NCBI RefSeq assembly: GCF_017798165.1
Contig: NZ_CP059068.1
Location: 1,860,001 to 1,924,000 of the forward strand
DNA: 64,000 nt
Origin: Rhodoferax sp. AJA081-3
GTDB lineage: Bacteria > Pseudomonadota > Gammaproteobacteria > Burkholderiales > Burkholderiaceae_C
Direction of reading: 5' to 3'
The notes beneath the pieces are model-generated. The model was not told the origin of the DNA, made no database searches, and saw nothing but the letters and a program-made list of their open reading frames with translations. This document shows, one piece after another, positions 19,133-27,410 of this stretch. The number at the start of each line of letters is the position of its first letter. Position 1 is the stretch's first letter. The translations under genes and the position numbers were made by a program.

Positions 19133-20358
19133 TACTGTGCTTTGGTGGCACCGCTAATGGCCGTGAGTTGGCGAATCAGTTCATAAGCCGTTTCTTGCAC
19201 CGCTTGGCGTGCGGCGTTGGTTCCAGAGTTGGTCATCACTGCCACCGATACACCTAAATCTGGGGCGATGACCAGGAAACTGGCCCCGCCCTCTTGTTGG
19301 CCACCGTGGTGAATGACGGCCGTGGGCTTGTCTTTGCCGAACATCCTGGTAGATGTGTCGATCCTCCACCCCAGCGCATAGTTTTGTTCATTGGCTTGGC
19401 CATCTGCCAACTTGACCGGCGTCCACATGGACTTGCGCGCAGCCTGTGACAAAAAGCTGTCTTTCTCAGCACACATGGCCAGTCGCACAAGATCTGAAGG
19501 TGTTGATACGAGACCTCCTCCGGCAATGCGATTGCTGGTGTCCATGGGGGCTGCCAAACTGTAGCTTCCGCTCTCCGCCTGGTAGAAGCTCGCACGCGCC
19601 TTCATGGGGGCAATTCCGTCGACCGCCGTGTCTTGCATGGCACAGGGTTCAAAAACAAAGGTCTGCAATAGCTGCGGGAACGAAGAACCGGCGGCCAATT
19701 CCAGCTTGCGTGACAACAGCGAGTAGCCCCAAGTCGAATAGAGGAATTTGGTACCCGGTGCAAACCGCAATCTGTCGCCTATAAAACTCTCCAAACCTTC
19801 GGAGACACTTGCATAGTGCTTGGGGCCACTGAAACCTATTGAGCTGGACAATATCTCTGATAACGCGTAGTGGCGTATGCCCGATACATGGGCCGCCAGT
19901 TGCCGCGGGGTAATTTGGCGGTACTCCTCCGAGAGCCCGGCGATGCCCGTACCCAAGGGTGTATCCAGTTCCAGCAGTCCACGGTCTACTAAGCGCATCA
20001 TGGCCACGCCTGTGATCGGCTTTGCCACACTGCCCGTGCGGTAACGCGTGGAGGGCGATGCAAGCGCACGGCTTTCAATGTCGGCCCATCCATAGGATCC
20101 GGCCCATCTGAGCTCACCCTGGGTAGCGATGGCGGCCGACATGGACACCACACCAGCCTGTAGCACCGCGGTGCGCAGTGCTGCGTCCAGGACGGCCGCA
20201 TGGGATGCGGAGAAGCCGGTGGATGACATGCTGGTGCTTGCCGTCGCTGCAGGCACAGCAGGAATGGGTTTTTCTGAAAACGCGTGTGTGGAGTAACTGA
20301 ATACGACCGTTGGCGCGATGGCGAACAATAGCTGCGCGAACTTACGAAGTTTTTCCAT
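19132..20358 (-). CDS. Serine hydrolase of the beta-lactamase/class C (EstB, AmpC-like) family
   Basis: The ATG at 20356-20358 gives 408 residues with a signal peptide ending near STHAFS. The SxxK catalytic motif is in TGSVAKPITG (near residue 111), the Tyr motif in LYSTWGYSLL, and the third motif HHGGQQEG near residue 340. Such proteins include esterases, D-aminopeptidases and penicillin-binding relatives; substrate and resistance role cannot be inferred. Codon use and AT content are slightly higher than in neighbours. It lies between xdhC and puuD on the same strand. Confidence 0.85.
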   Translation of the reverse strand: MEKLRKFAQLLFAIAPTVVFSYSTHAFSEKPIPAVPAATASTSMSSTGFSASHAAVLDAALRTAVLQAGVVSMSAAIATQGELRWAGSYGWADIESRALASPSTRYRTGSVAKPITGVAMMRLVDRGLLELDTPLGTGIAGLSEEYRQITPRQLAAHVSGIRHYALSEILSSSIGFSGPKHYASVSEGLESFIGDRLRFAPGTKFLYSTWGYSLLSRKLELAAGSSFPQLLQTFVFEPCAMQDTAVDGIAPMKARASFYQAESGSYSLAAPMDTSNRIAGGGLVSTPSDLVRLAMCAEKDSFLSQAARKSMWTPVKLADGQANEQNYALGWRIDTSTRMFGKDKPTAVIHHGGQQEGGASFLVIAPDLGVSVAVMTNSGTNAARQAVQETAYELIRQLTAISGATKAQ

Positions 20359-20420
20359 AAGAAGTCCAAAAGTTGCGTGATGAAGAAATGGTATCCCTGG
20401 GGCGCTAGGGTTTGTTCTGG

Positions 20421-21224
20421 CTAGCCACGCAGCTGCAGAATCTGTGCCGCAACAGCCACCGCAATCACTTCCGGCTCTTTGCCCGTGATGCCAGCCACGC
20501 CAATCGGGCAGGTGATGTGGGCCAGCTCGGCCTCGGTAAAGCCACGCGCTTGCAGCCGCTGGCGGAAGGACGCCCATTTGGTCTTGCTGCCGATCAGGCC
20601 CACATAGGGCAGATCAACCCGCGCACGCTGGCGGGCCAGGCAGGCAGCCACCACATCCAGGTCTTCGGCGTGGCTGAAGCTCATGATCAGCACATGGGAG
20701 CCCGCTTGCAGGTCCGCCACCGCGGCGTGCACCGGGTCGGAATGCTCACACTGCACAGCGGGCGGCAGGTCGGCGGGGAATATCTCGTCGCGGCTGTCCA
20801 CCCAGGTCAGCTGCATGGGCAAACGGGCCAGCACCTGCACCACGGCGCGCCCCACATGGCCACCGCCGAACAATGCCACGGGAACAAGCGCGCGGGTCAG
20901 CCGCTGGAGCAGCGCCGGTACATCGGCCGCACCAATCCTTTCAAAATGTAAAACCATCTCACCGCCGCAACACTGGCCCAGGCTGGGGCCCAGCGCATAA
21001 CGCACCACGGTCTCTGCGCTGCCGTGCGCCAGCAACAGGTGGGCATGGGCCATGGCGTCAAACTCCAGGCGGCCGCCGCCCACCGTCGCCACGGTGGTGG
21101 TGGCAAACACGGCCATCCAGGTGCCCACCTCCCGCGGGGTAGAGCCGCGGGTGGACTGCACGGTGACCAGCACTCCAGGCTCATCACGCTGCAGCTGGTC
21201 CAACAAGGCGGTTTGCAAACTCAC
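20421..21224 (-). CDS. xdhC: XdhC, xanthine dehydrogenase maturation factor
   Basis: This protein (267 residues from GTG at 21222-21224, with AAAGG about 8 nt upstream) has the XdhC N-terminal domain (GVLVTVQSTRGSTPREVGTWM), the Cys motif QCCGGEM, and a C-terminal Rossmann domain (GGGHVGRAVVQVLA; VGLIGSKTKW). In the family XdhC binds molybdenum cofactor, has it sulfurated and inserts it into XdhB. An upstream start (21311) would give 296 residues without matching the family N-terminus. It is separated from xdhAB by 17.6 kb. Confidence 0.92.
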   Translation of the reverse strand: MSLQTALLDQLQRDEPGVLVTVQSTRGSTPREVGTWMAVFATTTVATVGGGRLEFDAMAHAHLLLAHGSAETVVRYALGPSLGQCCGGEMVLHFERIGAADVPALLQRLTRALVPVALFGGGHVGRAVVQVLARLPMQLTWVDSRDEIFPADLPPAVQCEHSDPVHAAVADLQAGSHVLIMSFSHAEDLDVVAACLARQRARVDLPYVGLIGSKTKWASFRQRLQARGFTEAELAHITCPIGVAGITGKEPEVIAVAVAAQILQLRG

Positions 21225-21326
21225 ATTCAGATACCTTTTCAACGGATTACGTGCTGTTGCAAAATGGACAATCGGAAACCAAGTATGCATCGACCCTCTG
21301 GCCCACCCCACCTGAAAACCGTAAAC

Positions 21327-21839
21327 ATGCTATTGCAAAAGTTGTATCGCGCCAGCCTGTGGACCGGCATTGTGAGCCTGGTCGTTGCCTGCACCAACCC
21401 GCCACCGGTGCTGCCACCGCAGCCCGCGCCTGCACCGCCGGTAGCCGCCCCCCCTGTATCGGCCGATAGCCCGGCCACCACCGGCATATCCACCCGCACG
21501 TCGTACGCCGCCACACCCCGCGACTACCGCCGCGACGGTGCGGCCCACCTCTACGCCCGTAACACCCAACGCATCTTCAGCGGCAAGATGCCACCCCTGC
21601 TGTACGCCATTGGCGTGATCCAGGTGGACATCAATGCCAGCGGCGCGGTGACCGCCATCCGCTGGATGCGCGCCCCCCGCCATGCACCCGAGGTGGTGGC
21701 CGAGATTGAACGTTCGGTACGTGCAGCAGCGCCCTTCCCCGCCCCCATCAAGATGGGCAAGGTCACCTACACCGACACCTGGCTGTGGCACAAAAGTGGC
21801 CAGTTTCAGCTGGATACGCTGACCGAAGGCCAGCTCTAG
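21327..21839 (+). CDS. Putative lipoprotein with TonB-like C-terminal domain
   Basis: The ATG at 21327 gives 170 residues beginning with a lipoprotein-type signal (SLWTGIVSLVVAC, lipobox VVAC). A Pro-rich segment (PPPVLPPQPAPAPPVAAPP) follows, then a C-terminal domain resembling TonB C-termini (VIQVDINASGAVTAIRWMRAPRH). Earlier ATGs at 21264 and 21285 would put residues before the signal and are less likely. It may link envelope layers; no ExbBD genes are near. A 78-bp structured repeat begins 23 bp after the stop. Confidence 0.72.
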   Translation: MLLQKLYRASLWTGIVSLVVACTNPPPVLPPQPAPAPPVAAPPVSADSPATTGISTRTSYAATPRDYRRDGAAHLYARNTQRIFSGKMPPLLYAIGVIQVDINASGAVTAIRWMRAPRHAPEVVAEIERSVRAAAPFPAPIKMGKVTYTDTWLWHKSGQFQLDTLTEGQL

Positions 21840-21862
21840 ACTCACTGGCCGATTCCCACGAC

Positions 21863-21940
21863 AAATCCGCGCAGGGCCGCCCCAAGCGGATTTAGCCCCC
21901 TCGGGGGGCAGCGACCCGCAAAGCGGCGGAGCGTGGGGGC
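21863..21940 (+). repeat. 78-bp structured repeat, copy 1
   Basis: The segment contains AAATCCGC...GCGGATTT, GCCCCCTCGGGGGGC and CCGCaaaGCGG inverted repeats. A copy identical at 75 of 78 positions lies on the opposite strand at 42123-42200. Both start 22-23 bp after a stop codon in the same orientation to the gene. No T tract follows. Confidence 0.9.
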
Positions 21941-22062
21941 ACAATTTCACGCCAACCGGCGGCATTTCGCGCCGCGGTTCGCCATTTCGTCTCAAAGCAG
22001 CTGCGTGAAAGGCGCGGCGTTCAGACACTGCAGTCCTCATTCACTTTTACGAGGACGCAGCC

Positions 22063-22725
22063 ATGAACCACCGCACCACTTTTTCCCGCCGTATTCGCCA
22101 CATCGCGCTGGCAGCCAGCCTGGTCTGCCTGAGCGCTACCACCATGGCTGCGCCCGAGGCGCAGTTCCAAACCGCCTTCAAACATTTCATCCAGGCCAGC
22201 CAGGGTGACAGCGCAGCCATCGAGCAGGCCGCAGACGCATTTGCCGGACTGCTGCTGAGCGACCCCACCAACCCCGTGCTGATGGCCTATGCGGGTTCGG
22301 CCACCTCCATGAAGGCCAGCACCACCATGCTGCCCTGGAAGAAGATGGCCTATGCCGAGGACGGCCTGGCCAAACTGGACAAGGCCCTGGCCCTGCTCGG
22401 CCCCGCCCACGACGCACCGGTGCAACACGGCACACCCGGCGTGCTGGAAGTGAAGTTCGTCGCCTCCAACACCTTTTTGGCGGTGCCCGGTTTCATGAAC
22501 CGCGGCGAGCGCGGTGCCAAGCTGCTGGGTGAAGTCGTGCAACACCCCCTGCTGGCCACAGCCCCGCTGCCGTTCCGGGGTTCGGTCTGGTTGAGCGCCG
22601 CCAAAGAGGCCAGCAAAGCCAAGAACACAGCCGAAGCCAAGCGTTACCTGGACCTGATCGTGCAACAACAGGCACCCCAGGCCGCACAAGCCCAGGCCCT
22701 GCTGAAGACCCTGTCCGCGTCATGA
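22063..22725 (+). CDS. Exported helical protein, first gene of a LolCDE-like operon
   Basis: The 220-residue protein has a signal peptide (cleavage after ATTMAA) and a mature part that is almost wholly helical, rich in Ala and Leu, with a TPR-like spacing. I do not recognise the family. Its stop overlaps the start of the ABC ATPase gene by ATGA, so it is translationally coupled to the transporter genes. It may be a periplasmic accessory of that transporter. Confidence 0.8.
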   Translation: MNHRTTFSRRIRHIALAASLVCLSATTMAAPEAQFQTAFKHFIQASQGDSAAIEQAADAFAGLLLSDPTNPVLMAYAGSATSMKASTTMLPWKKMAYAEDGLAKLDKALALLGPAHDAPVQHGTPGVLEVKFVASNTFLAVPGFMNRGERGAKLLGEVVQHPLLATAPLPFRGSVWLSAAKEASKAKNTAEAKRYLDLIVQQQAPQAAQAQALLKTLSAS

Positions 22726-23429
22726 ACACCGCTGCACATTCTGACCATCACGCGGTGGTGTCCCTGCACGGCGTGTTCAAAACCTACCGCCTGGGCCAGC
22801 ACACCATCCCCGCGCTGCAAGGTGTGGACCTGACCGTGCAGCGCGGCGAACTGCTGGCGCTGACCGGCCCCTCTGGTAGTGGCAAAAGCACCATCCTGAA
22901 CTTGTGCGGACTCATCGACACACCGGACTCGGGTGATATCGCGCTGGGCGGCCAAAACATCAGCGGCCTGAACGAGGACCAGCGCACACTCATGCGCCGC
23001 GACGCACTGGGTTTTGTGTTCCAGAGCTTCAACCTGGTACCGGTGATGACGGTGGCCGAGAACGTGGACTACCCGCTGTTCCTGGCCGGTGTGCCTGCGC
23101 CTGAGCGGCGCGAACGGGTGGCGGCCCAGTTAAAGGCCGTGGGCCTGCAAGACCACGCCCACCACCGGCCCGATGCGCTGTCTGGCGGACAGCGCCAGCG
23201 TGTGGCGATTGCCCGTGCACTGATCAAACGCCCGCGCCTGGTGATTGCCGACGAACCCACGGCCAGCCTGGACTCCCACACTGCCGACCAGGTACTGGAC
23301 CTGATGCGCGAACGCGGCCACGCCGAAGGTGCGGCTTTTGTCATCGCCACCCACGACAGCCGCCTGACGCGCCGCTGCGACCGTGTGGTGGCCCTACTCG
23401 ATGGAAAGATTGAAGGAGCAGCAACATGA
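22722..23429 (+). CDS. ABC transporter ATPase, LolD/MacB type
   Basis: The 235-residue ATPase has Walker A GPSGSGKST (near 47), signature [15 protein letters not shown] (near 147) and Walker B LVIADEPTASLD. The ADEPTASLD form and length fit the LolD/MacB/FtsE class that powers mechanotransmission rather than substrate passage through the membrane. It overlaps the genes on both sides by 4 bp. The partner permease follows. Confidence 0.92.
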   Translation: MNTAAHSDHHAVVSLHGVFKTYRLGQHTIPALQGVDLTVQRGELLALTGPSGSGKSTILNLCGLIDTPDSGDIALGGQNISGLNEDQRTLMRRDALGFVFQSFNLVPVMTVAENVDYPLFLAGVPAPERRERVAAQLKAVGLQDHAHHRPDALSGGQRQRVAIARALIKRPRLVIADEPTASLDSHTADQVLDLMRERGHAEGAAFVIATHDSRLTRRCDRVVALLDGKIEGAAT

Positions 23430-24640
23430 ACATGTGGCTCAAATTCGCCATACAAAACACGCTGCGCAACCGCCGCCGCTCCCTGGTCACGGTGTCGATT
23501 GCCGCACTGGGAACGGCCGCCATTTTGTTGGCCGGTGGTTTTGCGCTGTTCACCTACCAGGCGCTGGCCCAGGCTGCGGCCCGCACCACCGGCCACCTGA
23601 TCCTGGGCAAGTCCGACCACTTTGCCAAAGACGAAGACGTGCCACTGCAGCACGGTATGGACGACGTGGCCGCGCTGCGCACCGCCCTGCTGGCCGACCC
23701 TGCCGTGCGCCAAGTGCTGCCCAAGGTGGAGTTCAGTGGCCTGATCAGCAACGGTGACAAATCCACGGTGATGATGGCCGCCGGTGTGGACCCGGATAAC
23801 GAGTTCGCGGTCAAAGGCCCCTTTCTGACGATGACCGAGGGCAAGGTGCTGGTATCCGGCAGCGCCGATGCCGAGGTCATGCTAGGCGCCGGCCTGGCCC
23901 GCAGCCTCAAGGCCACACCGGGCAGCAGCCTGACCCTGCTGGCCAGCACGACGGATGGCGCCATGAACGCGATGGACGTGCGGGTCAAAGGTATCTTCAC
24001 CACCGGTGTGCCGGACGTAGACAAGCGCCTGGTCTACACCGACATCGTGACCGCGCAGAAGCTGCTGGTGACACAACGTGTGTCGACCTTGGGCATCTTC
24101 CTGGACCGCATGGAGTCCACCGAGCCCGTGCAGCAGCGCCTGGCCGCCCAGCACCCGCAGTTGACGGTGCAGACCTGGATGGACCAGGCCTTCTTCTACC
24201 GGTCGGTACGTGATCTGTACAACCGCATCTTTGGTGCACTGGGGCTGATCATTGGTGTGATCGTGGTGTTTGTGGTGACCAACGCCATGGCCATGGCCAT
24301 CATCGAACGCACCCGTGAGATCGGCACGCTGCGCGCCATGGGCACACTGCCCGGCCAGCTGCTGCGTACTCTGGCGTTGGAAGGCATGGTGCTGGGCGGT
24401 GTGGGTGCCATCACCGGCGCAGCCCTGTCGCTCGGCATCTCGCTAATGCTCTACGTGGTGCCCGTGCACATGCCACCACCACCCGGCCGCTCGGTGGGGT
24501 ATCCGCTGAACATCGCCATCGATCCGCTGATGTACATCGCCACGCTGGCCGCCATGGTGCTCTTGACCATGCTGGCATCCAGCTGGGTGGCACGTAAGAC
24601 CGTGCACATGCCGGTGGTGGATGCGCTGGCCCATACCTGA
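23426..24640 (+). CDS. FtsX/LolE-like ABC permease
   Basis: This 404-residue protein has one N-terminal membrane helix (about 20-42), a large periplasmic domain (about 45-270) and three C-terminal helices, the FtsX/MacB layout. IIERTREIGTLRAMGT near residue 290 is the conserved coupling segment. In related systems such permeases extract lipoproteins or drive periplasmic partners. The stop TGA forms the first bases of a hairpin repeat. Confidence 0.9.
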   Translation: MNMWLKFAIQNTLRNRRRSLVTVSIAALGTAAILLAGGFALFTYQALAQAAARTTGHLILGKSDHFAKDEDVPLQHGMDDVAALRTALLADPAVRQVLPKVEFSGLISNGDKSTVMMAAGVDPDNEFAVKGPFLTMTEGKVLVSGSADAEVMLGAGLARSLKATPGSSLTLLASTTDGAMNAMDVRVKGIFTTGVPDVDKRLVYTDIVTAQKLLVTQRVSTLGIFLDRMESTEPVQQRLAAQHPQLTVQTWMDQAFFYRSVRDLYNRIFGALGLIIGVIVVFVVTNAMAMAIIERTREIGTLRAMGTLPGQLLRTLALEGMVLGGVGAITGAALSLGISLMLYVVPVHMPPPPGRSVGYPLNIAIDPLMYIATLAAMVLLTMLASSWVARKTVHMPVVDALAHT

Positions 24641-24644
24641 GACC

Positions 24645-24685
24645 TTGCGGGACAGACCGTAGCAAAGCGCAGCTCTGTCCTCAAC
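24645..24685 (+). repeat. Stop-codon-adjacent hairpin repeat, copy 1
   Basis: TTGCGGGACAGACCG starts 4 bp after the permease TGA and ends with GCTCTGTCCTCAAC; GGACAGA pairs with TCTGTCC. The other copy lies at 33707-33752, also 4 bp after a TGA. Likely an mRNA 3' structure; there is no T tract. Confidence 0.75.
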
Positions 24686-24702
24686 TGATCCTAAATACTC
24701 CT

Positions 24703-24760
24703 GAATTCATAGCGATAGAAGTAATGAATTCGGGGGCTAGAGGCAAATTTCTCACAAACA
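24703..24760 (+). repeat. Dispersed RTAGC-N16 element, copy before the LolA-like gene
   Basis: ATAGC (24709-24713), 16 nt, TCGGGGGCTA (24730-24739), then GAGGCAAATTTCTCACAAA. Within it GAATTCAT (24703-24710) and ATGAATTC (24724-24731) form an extra inverted repeat. It fills most of the gap between the permease and the LolA-like gene and may separate two expression units. Confidence 0.8.
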
Positions 24761-24777
24761 CTCTCTGCAGAACGACC

Positions 24778-25536
24778 ATGAACCATTTTTACAAAACCCT
24801 GGCCGCCCTGGCGGTAGCCGCAGCCACGGCAACCCCCGCCCTGGCGCAAGACATCAACACCCTGCTCAAGACCGCCGACCGCTACCGCATGAGCGCCGAG
24901 AACCTGCAGGTGGACACCCAGGTCACCGTGCTCAACACCGATGGCAGCACCGACAAAGAGCGCCGTTACACCGTGTTTGCCCAGTCCGACCGCAAGTCCC
25001 TGGTGCTGATGCAAAGCCCGGTCGAGAAAGGCCAGAAGGTGCTGATGCTGGCCGACGACTTCTGGCTGCTGATGCCCAACACCCAGCGCCCCATGCGCAT
25101 CACGCCCATGCAGAAGTTGTTGGGTGATGCGTCCACCGGCGACATTGCCACCATGAACTGGGCTGGCGACTACACCGGCACCGTGGTCGGTGAAGAACCC
25201 TGCACACCCGACAACAGCAAGGCCACCTGCCTGCACCTGAGCCTGCAGGCCAGCCGCAAGGGTGTGACCTACCAGCGCATCGAGTTGTGGATCGGCAAGA
25301 CCCGCCACGAGCCGGTGCGTGCCGATCTGTTTGTGCAGTCCGACAAGCTGGCCAAACAGGCCCGGTTTGTGATGGACAAACCCACCAACCCGACAACCGT
25401 GTCCGAGATGGTGCTGGTGGACCAGTTGAGCAACAAGAAGGAAACGCGCATCAAGTACCTGGCCCGCAAGGACCGCACGGTGCCGGCGGAGTGGCTCAAT
25501 CCGATGTTCCTGGCCCGCAATCCTTCACTGGAATAG
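24778..25536 (+). CDS. LolA-fold periplasmic protein (outer membrane lipoprotein-sorting protein family)
   Basis: The ATG at 24778 gives 252 residues with a signal peptide (cut after TPALA). The body matches COG2834: repeated strands with VEKGQKVLMLADDFWLLMP, MNWAGDYTG and YQRIELWIGKTRHEPVRADLFVQ-like segments typical of the half-barrel that holds lipid tails. It is not LolA itself, which is shorter and stands elsewhere. It could carry lipid or lipoprotein from the upstream ABC complex to the outer membrane. It is followed after 5 bp by the barrel gene. Confidence 0.88.
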   Translation: MNHFYKTLAALAVAAATATPALAQDINTLLKTADRYRMSAENLQVDTQVTVLNTDGSTDKERRYTVFAQSDRKSLVLMQSPVEKGQKVLMLADDFWLLMPNTQRPMRITPMQKLLGDASTGDIATMNWAGDYTGTVVGEEPCTPDNSKATCLHLSLQASRKGVTYQRIELWIGKTRHEPVRADLFVQSDKLAKQARFVMDKPTNPTTVSEMVLVDQLSNKKETRIKYLARKDRTVPAEWLNPMFLARNPSLE

Positions 25537-25541
25537 AGAGC

Positions 25542-26798
25542 ATGTCTACATTTTTAATGCGCCGCTCTGTGCTTGCTGCGTTGGGAGCCTGCGCGCTGGT
25601 CGGCATGGCCCACGGTGCCGAGGTGTCAGGCCAGGTGCGCGCCGCCTGGGTGGACCGCCAGGTGGCGGATGCCGGGCCGCTGGCACAGGCCAACCAGATA
25701 CAGCCGGGCTCAGCCAGCAGCGAGCCTTCTGCTGGCACCGCGCAGGCCGAGCTGCGTGCATCCGCCAAGGCGGGCCCACTCACACTCCACGCGGTTGCAA
25801 CGGCGCAGGCCCGCAGTCCGCAGGGTGGCACCACCACCAGTGATGGTTGGATCAACGAAGCCTATGCATCCGGCCAGGCGCTGGGCTGGCAGTGGAGCGC
25901 GGGTAAGAAGGTGGTGTCCTGGGACGTGGGTTACGGCTTTAGGCCCAACGACATGGTGCAGCAGGAGGTGCGGCGCACGCTGGCGTCTGAGGCGCTGACC
26001 GGCAAACCCCTGCTGATGGCCGAACACTTTGACGCCGACACGGCTTGGTCGCTGGTGTGGGTCAACCCGCTGGAGGCGCAATCCAACACCGGCGCCAAAG
26101 AGGCGGCGCTTGCAGCACGCGTCTACCGGCGTGCCGGCGCGGTGGACTGGCATGGGTTTGCCCGCCACGGCGAACACACGGGCGCAAGCCTGGGCGTGGC
26201 TGCATCCTGGGTGGCGACGGACGCGCTGGAGCTGCATGCATCCCTGCGCAGCTACCAGCATGCCAACAGCCTGGCCAGCAGCAACACCGGAACCAGCCTG
26301 TCGCCCACCAACCCCTGGCAGGCCACCCGCACCGGCGCCGGTCAGCAATGGCTGGTGGGCGGCACCTGGACCCACGAGAGCCAGATCGGCGTGATGGTGG
26401 AAGCCTGGCACGATGACACGGCATTGAGCGACGCACAGTGGAACGACTGGGCTGCACGCAACCAGGCCCTGCCGCTGTGGCTGACCCGGCGCGTACCGGC
26501 CTCCGCCGTGGCGGGCAACCTGGCCTGGCAGGGACACGCCTTTGGCGCGTCCACCAACCTGCGCCAGGACAATGTGTTTGTGCGCCTGAGCTGGCAGCAT
26601 GAGCGCTGGCAACCCGCGCTGGATGTGCTGTACCACCCGGCCGACCAGGGTTGTGTCACCACCGCATCGCTGCTGTGGTCTGGCGACCATGTGAAGCTGG
26701 AAGCGGGGCTGCGCACCCATGGCGGGCCGGACAGCGCCATCGTGCGCCAAGTGCCGGTGCAGCGCCAGGGATATGTGGTGGCGACCTGGGCGTTTTGA
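25542..26798 (+). CDS. Predicted outer membrane beta-barrel protein
   Basis: The ATG at 25542 gives 418 residues with a signal peptide (cut after GMAHGA). The mature part has many alternating hydrophobic strands and ends GYVVATWAF, with the terminal Phe used as a sorting signal for outer membrane barrels. I do not recognise a named family. Position directly after the LolA-like gene suggests it is the outer membrane end of the same transport system. Confidence 0.8.
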   Translation: MSTFLMRRSVLAALGACALVGMAHGAEVSGQVRAAWVDRQVADAGPLAQANQIQPGSASSEPSAGTAQAELRASAKAGPLTLHAVATAQARSPQGGTTTSDGWINEAYASGQALGWQWSAGKKVVSWDVGYGFRPNDMVQQEVRRTLASEALTGKPLLMAEHFDADTAWSLVWVNPLEAQSNTGAKEAALAARVYRRAGAVDWHGFARHGEHTGASLGVAASWVATDALELHASLRSYQHANSLASSNTGTSLSPTNPWQATRTGAGQQWLVGGTWTHESQIGVMVEAWHDDTALSDAQWNDWAARNQALPLWLTRRVPASAVAGNLAWQGHAFGASTNLRQDNVFVRLSWQHERWQPALDVLYHPADQGCVTTASLLWSGDHVKLEAGLRTHGGPDSAIVRQVPVQRQGYVVATWAF

Positions 26799-26808
26799 GC
26801 CAGTAAAC

Positions 26809-27309
26809 CTAGACCACGGTGACGCGTTTACTCATGTCCTGCATGCGGGTGGCCAGGATGGTGCCCAGGGCCATGCTCACCGCCAATGCCACCGTGGGAT
26901 TGGCGTGGGACAGGCGGTCAAACTCCTCGGGCGGCAGTATCCAGATCTTGCAGTCGCTGTAGGCCGACACGGCGGCAATCCGCGGCAGGTGGGAGAAAAA
27001 GCTGGCCTCGCCCACCACGCTGCCGGGGCCCACGATGGCCAGGTGCACGATGCCCTTGTCGGTGTGCATGTCCACCTTCAGATCGCCCGACTCCACAAAA
27101 TACACTTTGCGGTCCAGTTGGCCCTGGCCAATGACCAGCTCACCGCGCACATGTTTGGCCGGGCGGATGTAGTCCGCCAGCACCTTCCAGCGGTACAGCT
27201 CCAGAAATTTGCGCAGGCCACCGGCCTCGGTGTTGCGCGCCACCGCGGCAATCAGCGCGGTGACATCGTGGGCAGGGTGTTGTGGGCTGGGTGCGGCAGG
27301 GCTTGTCAT
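26809..27309 (-). CDS. Cyclic nucleotide-binding domain protein without HTH
   Basis: This 166-residue product has one CNBD (about 45-150), with VGPGSVVGEASFFSHLPR as the binding-cassette equivalent; the Arg-Ser/Thr pair is not well kept. No helix-turn-helix follows. It ends with TRMQDMSKRVTVV. It is a possible partner of the response regulator encoded 101 bp upstream on the same strand. A related HTH-less protein lies at 7053-7664. Confidence 0.82.
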   Translation of the reverse strand: MTSPAAPSPQHPAHDVTALIAAVARNTEAGGLRKFLELYRWKVLADYIRPAKHVRGELVIGQGQLDRKVYFVESGDLKVDMHTDKGIVHLAIVGPGSVVGEASFFSHLPRIAAVSAYSDCKIWILPPEEFDRLSHANPTVALAVSMALGTILATRMQDMSKRVTVV

Positions 27310-27410
27310 GGCAGTCTCCCCGGGTGGCGTGGATGCGTAAGCACTGCCATCTTGCCCCTGATGGCGGCAAATTGCAACACGCCGTGGCCTTGCCCGCGGC
27401 GGCAGCGCGC

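Noticed and set aside
17822..19186. Long plus-strand frame antisense to puuD (454 codons)
   Set aside because: His- and Gln-rich shadow of puuD, whose haem and membrane motifs are clear.
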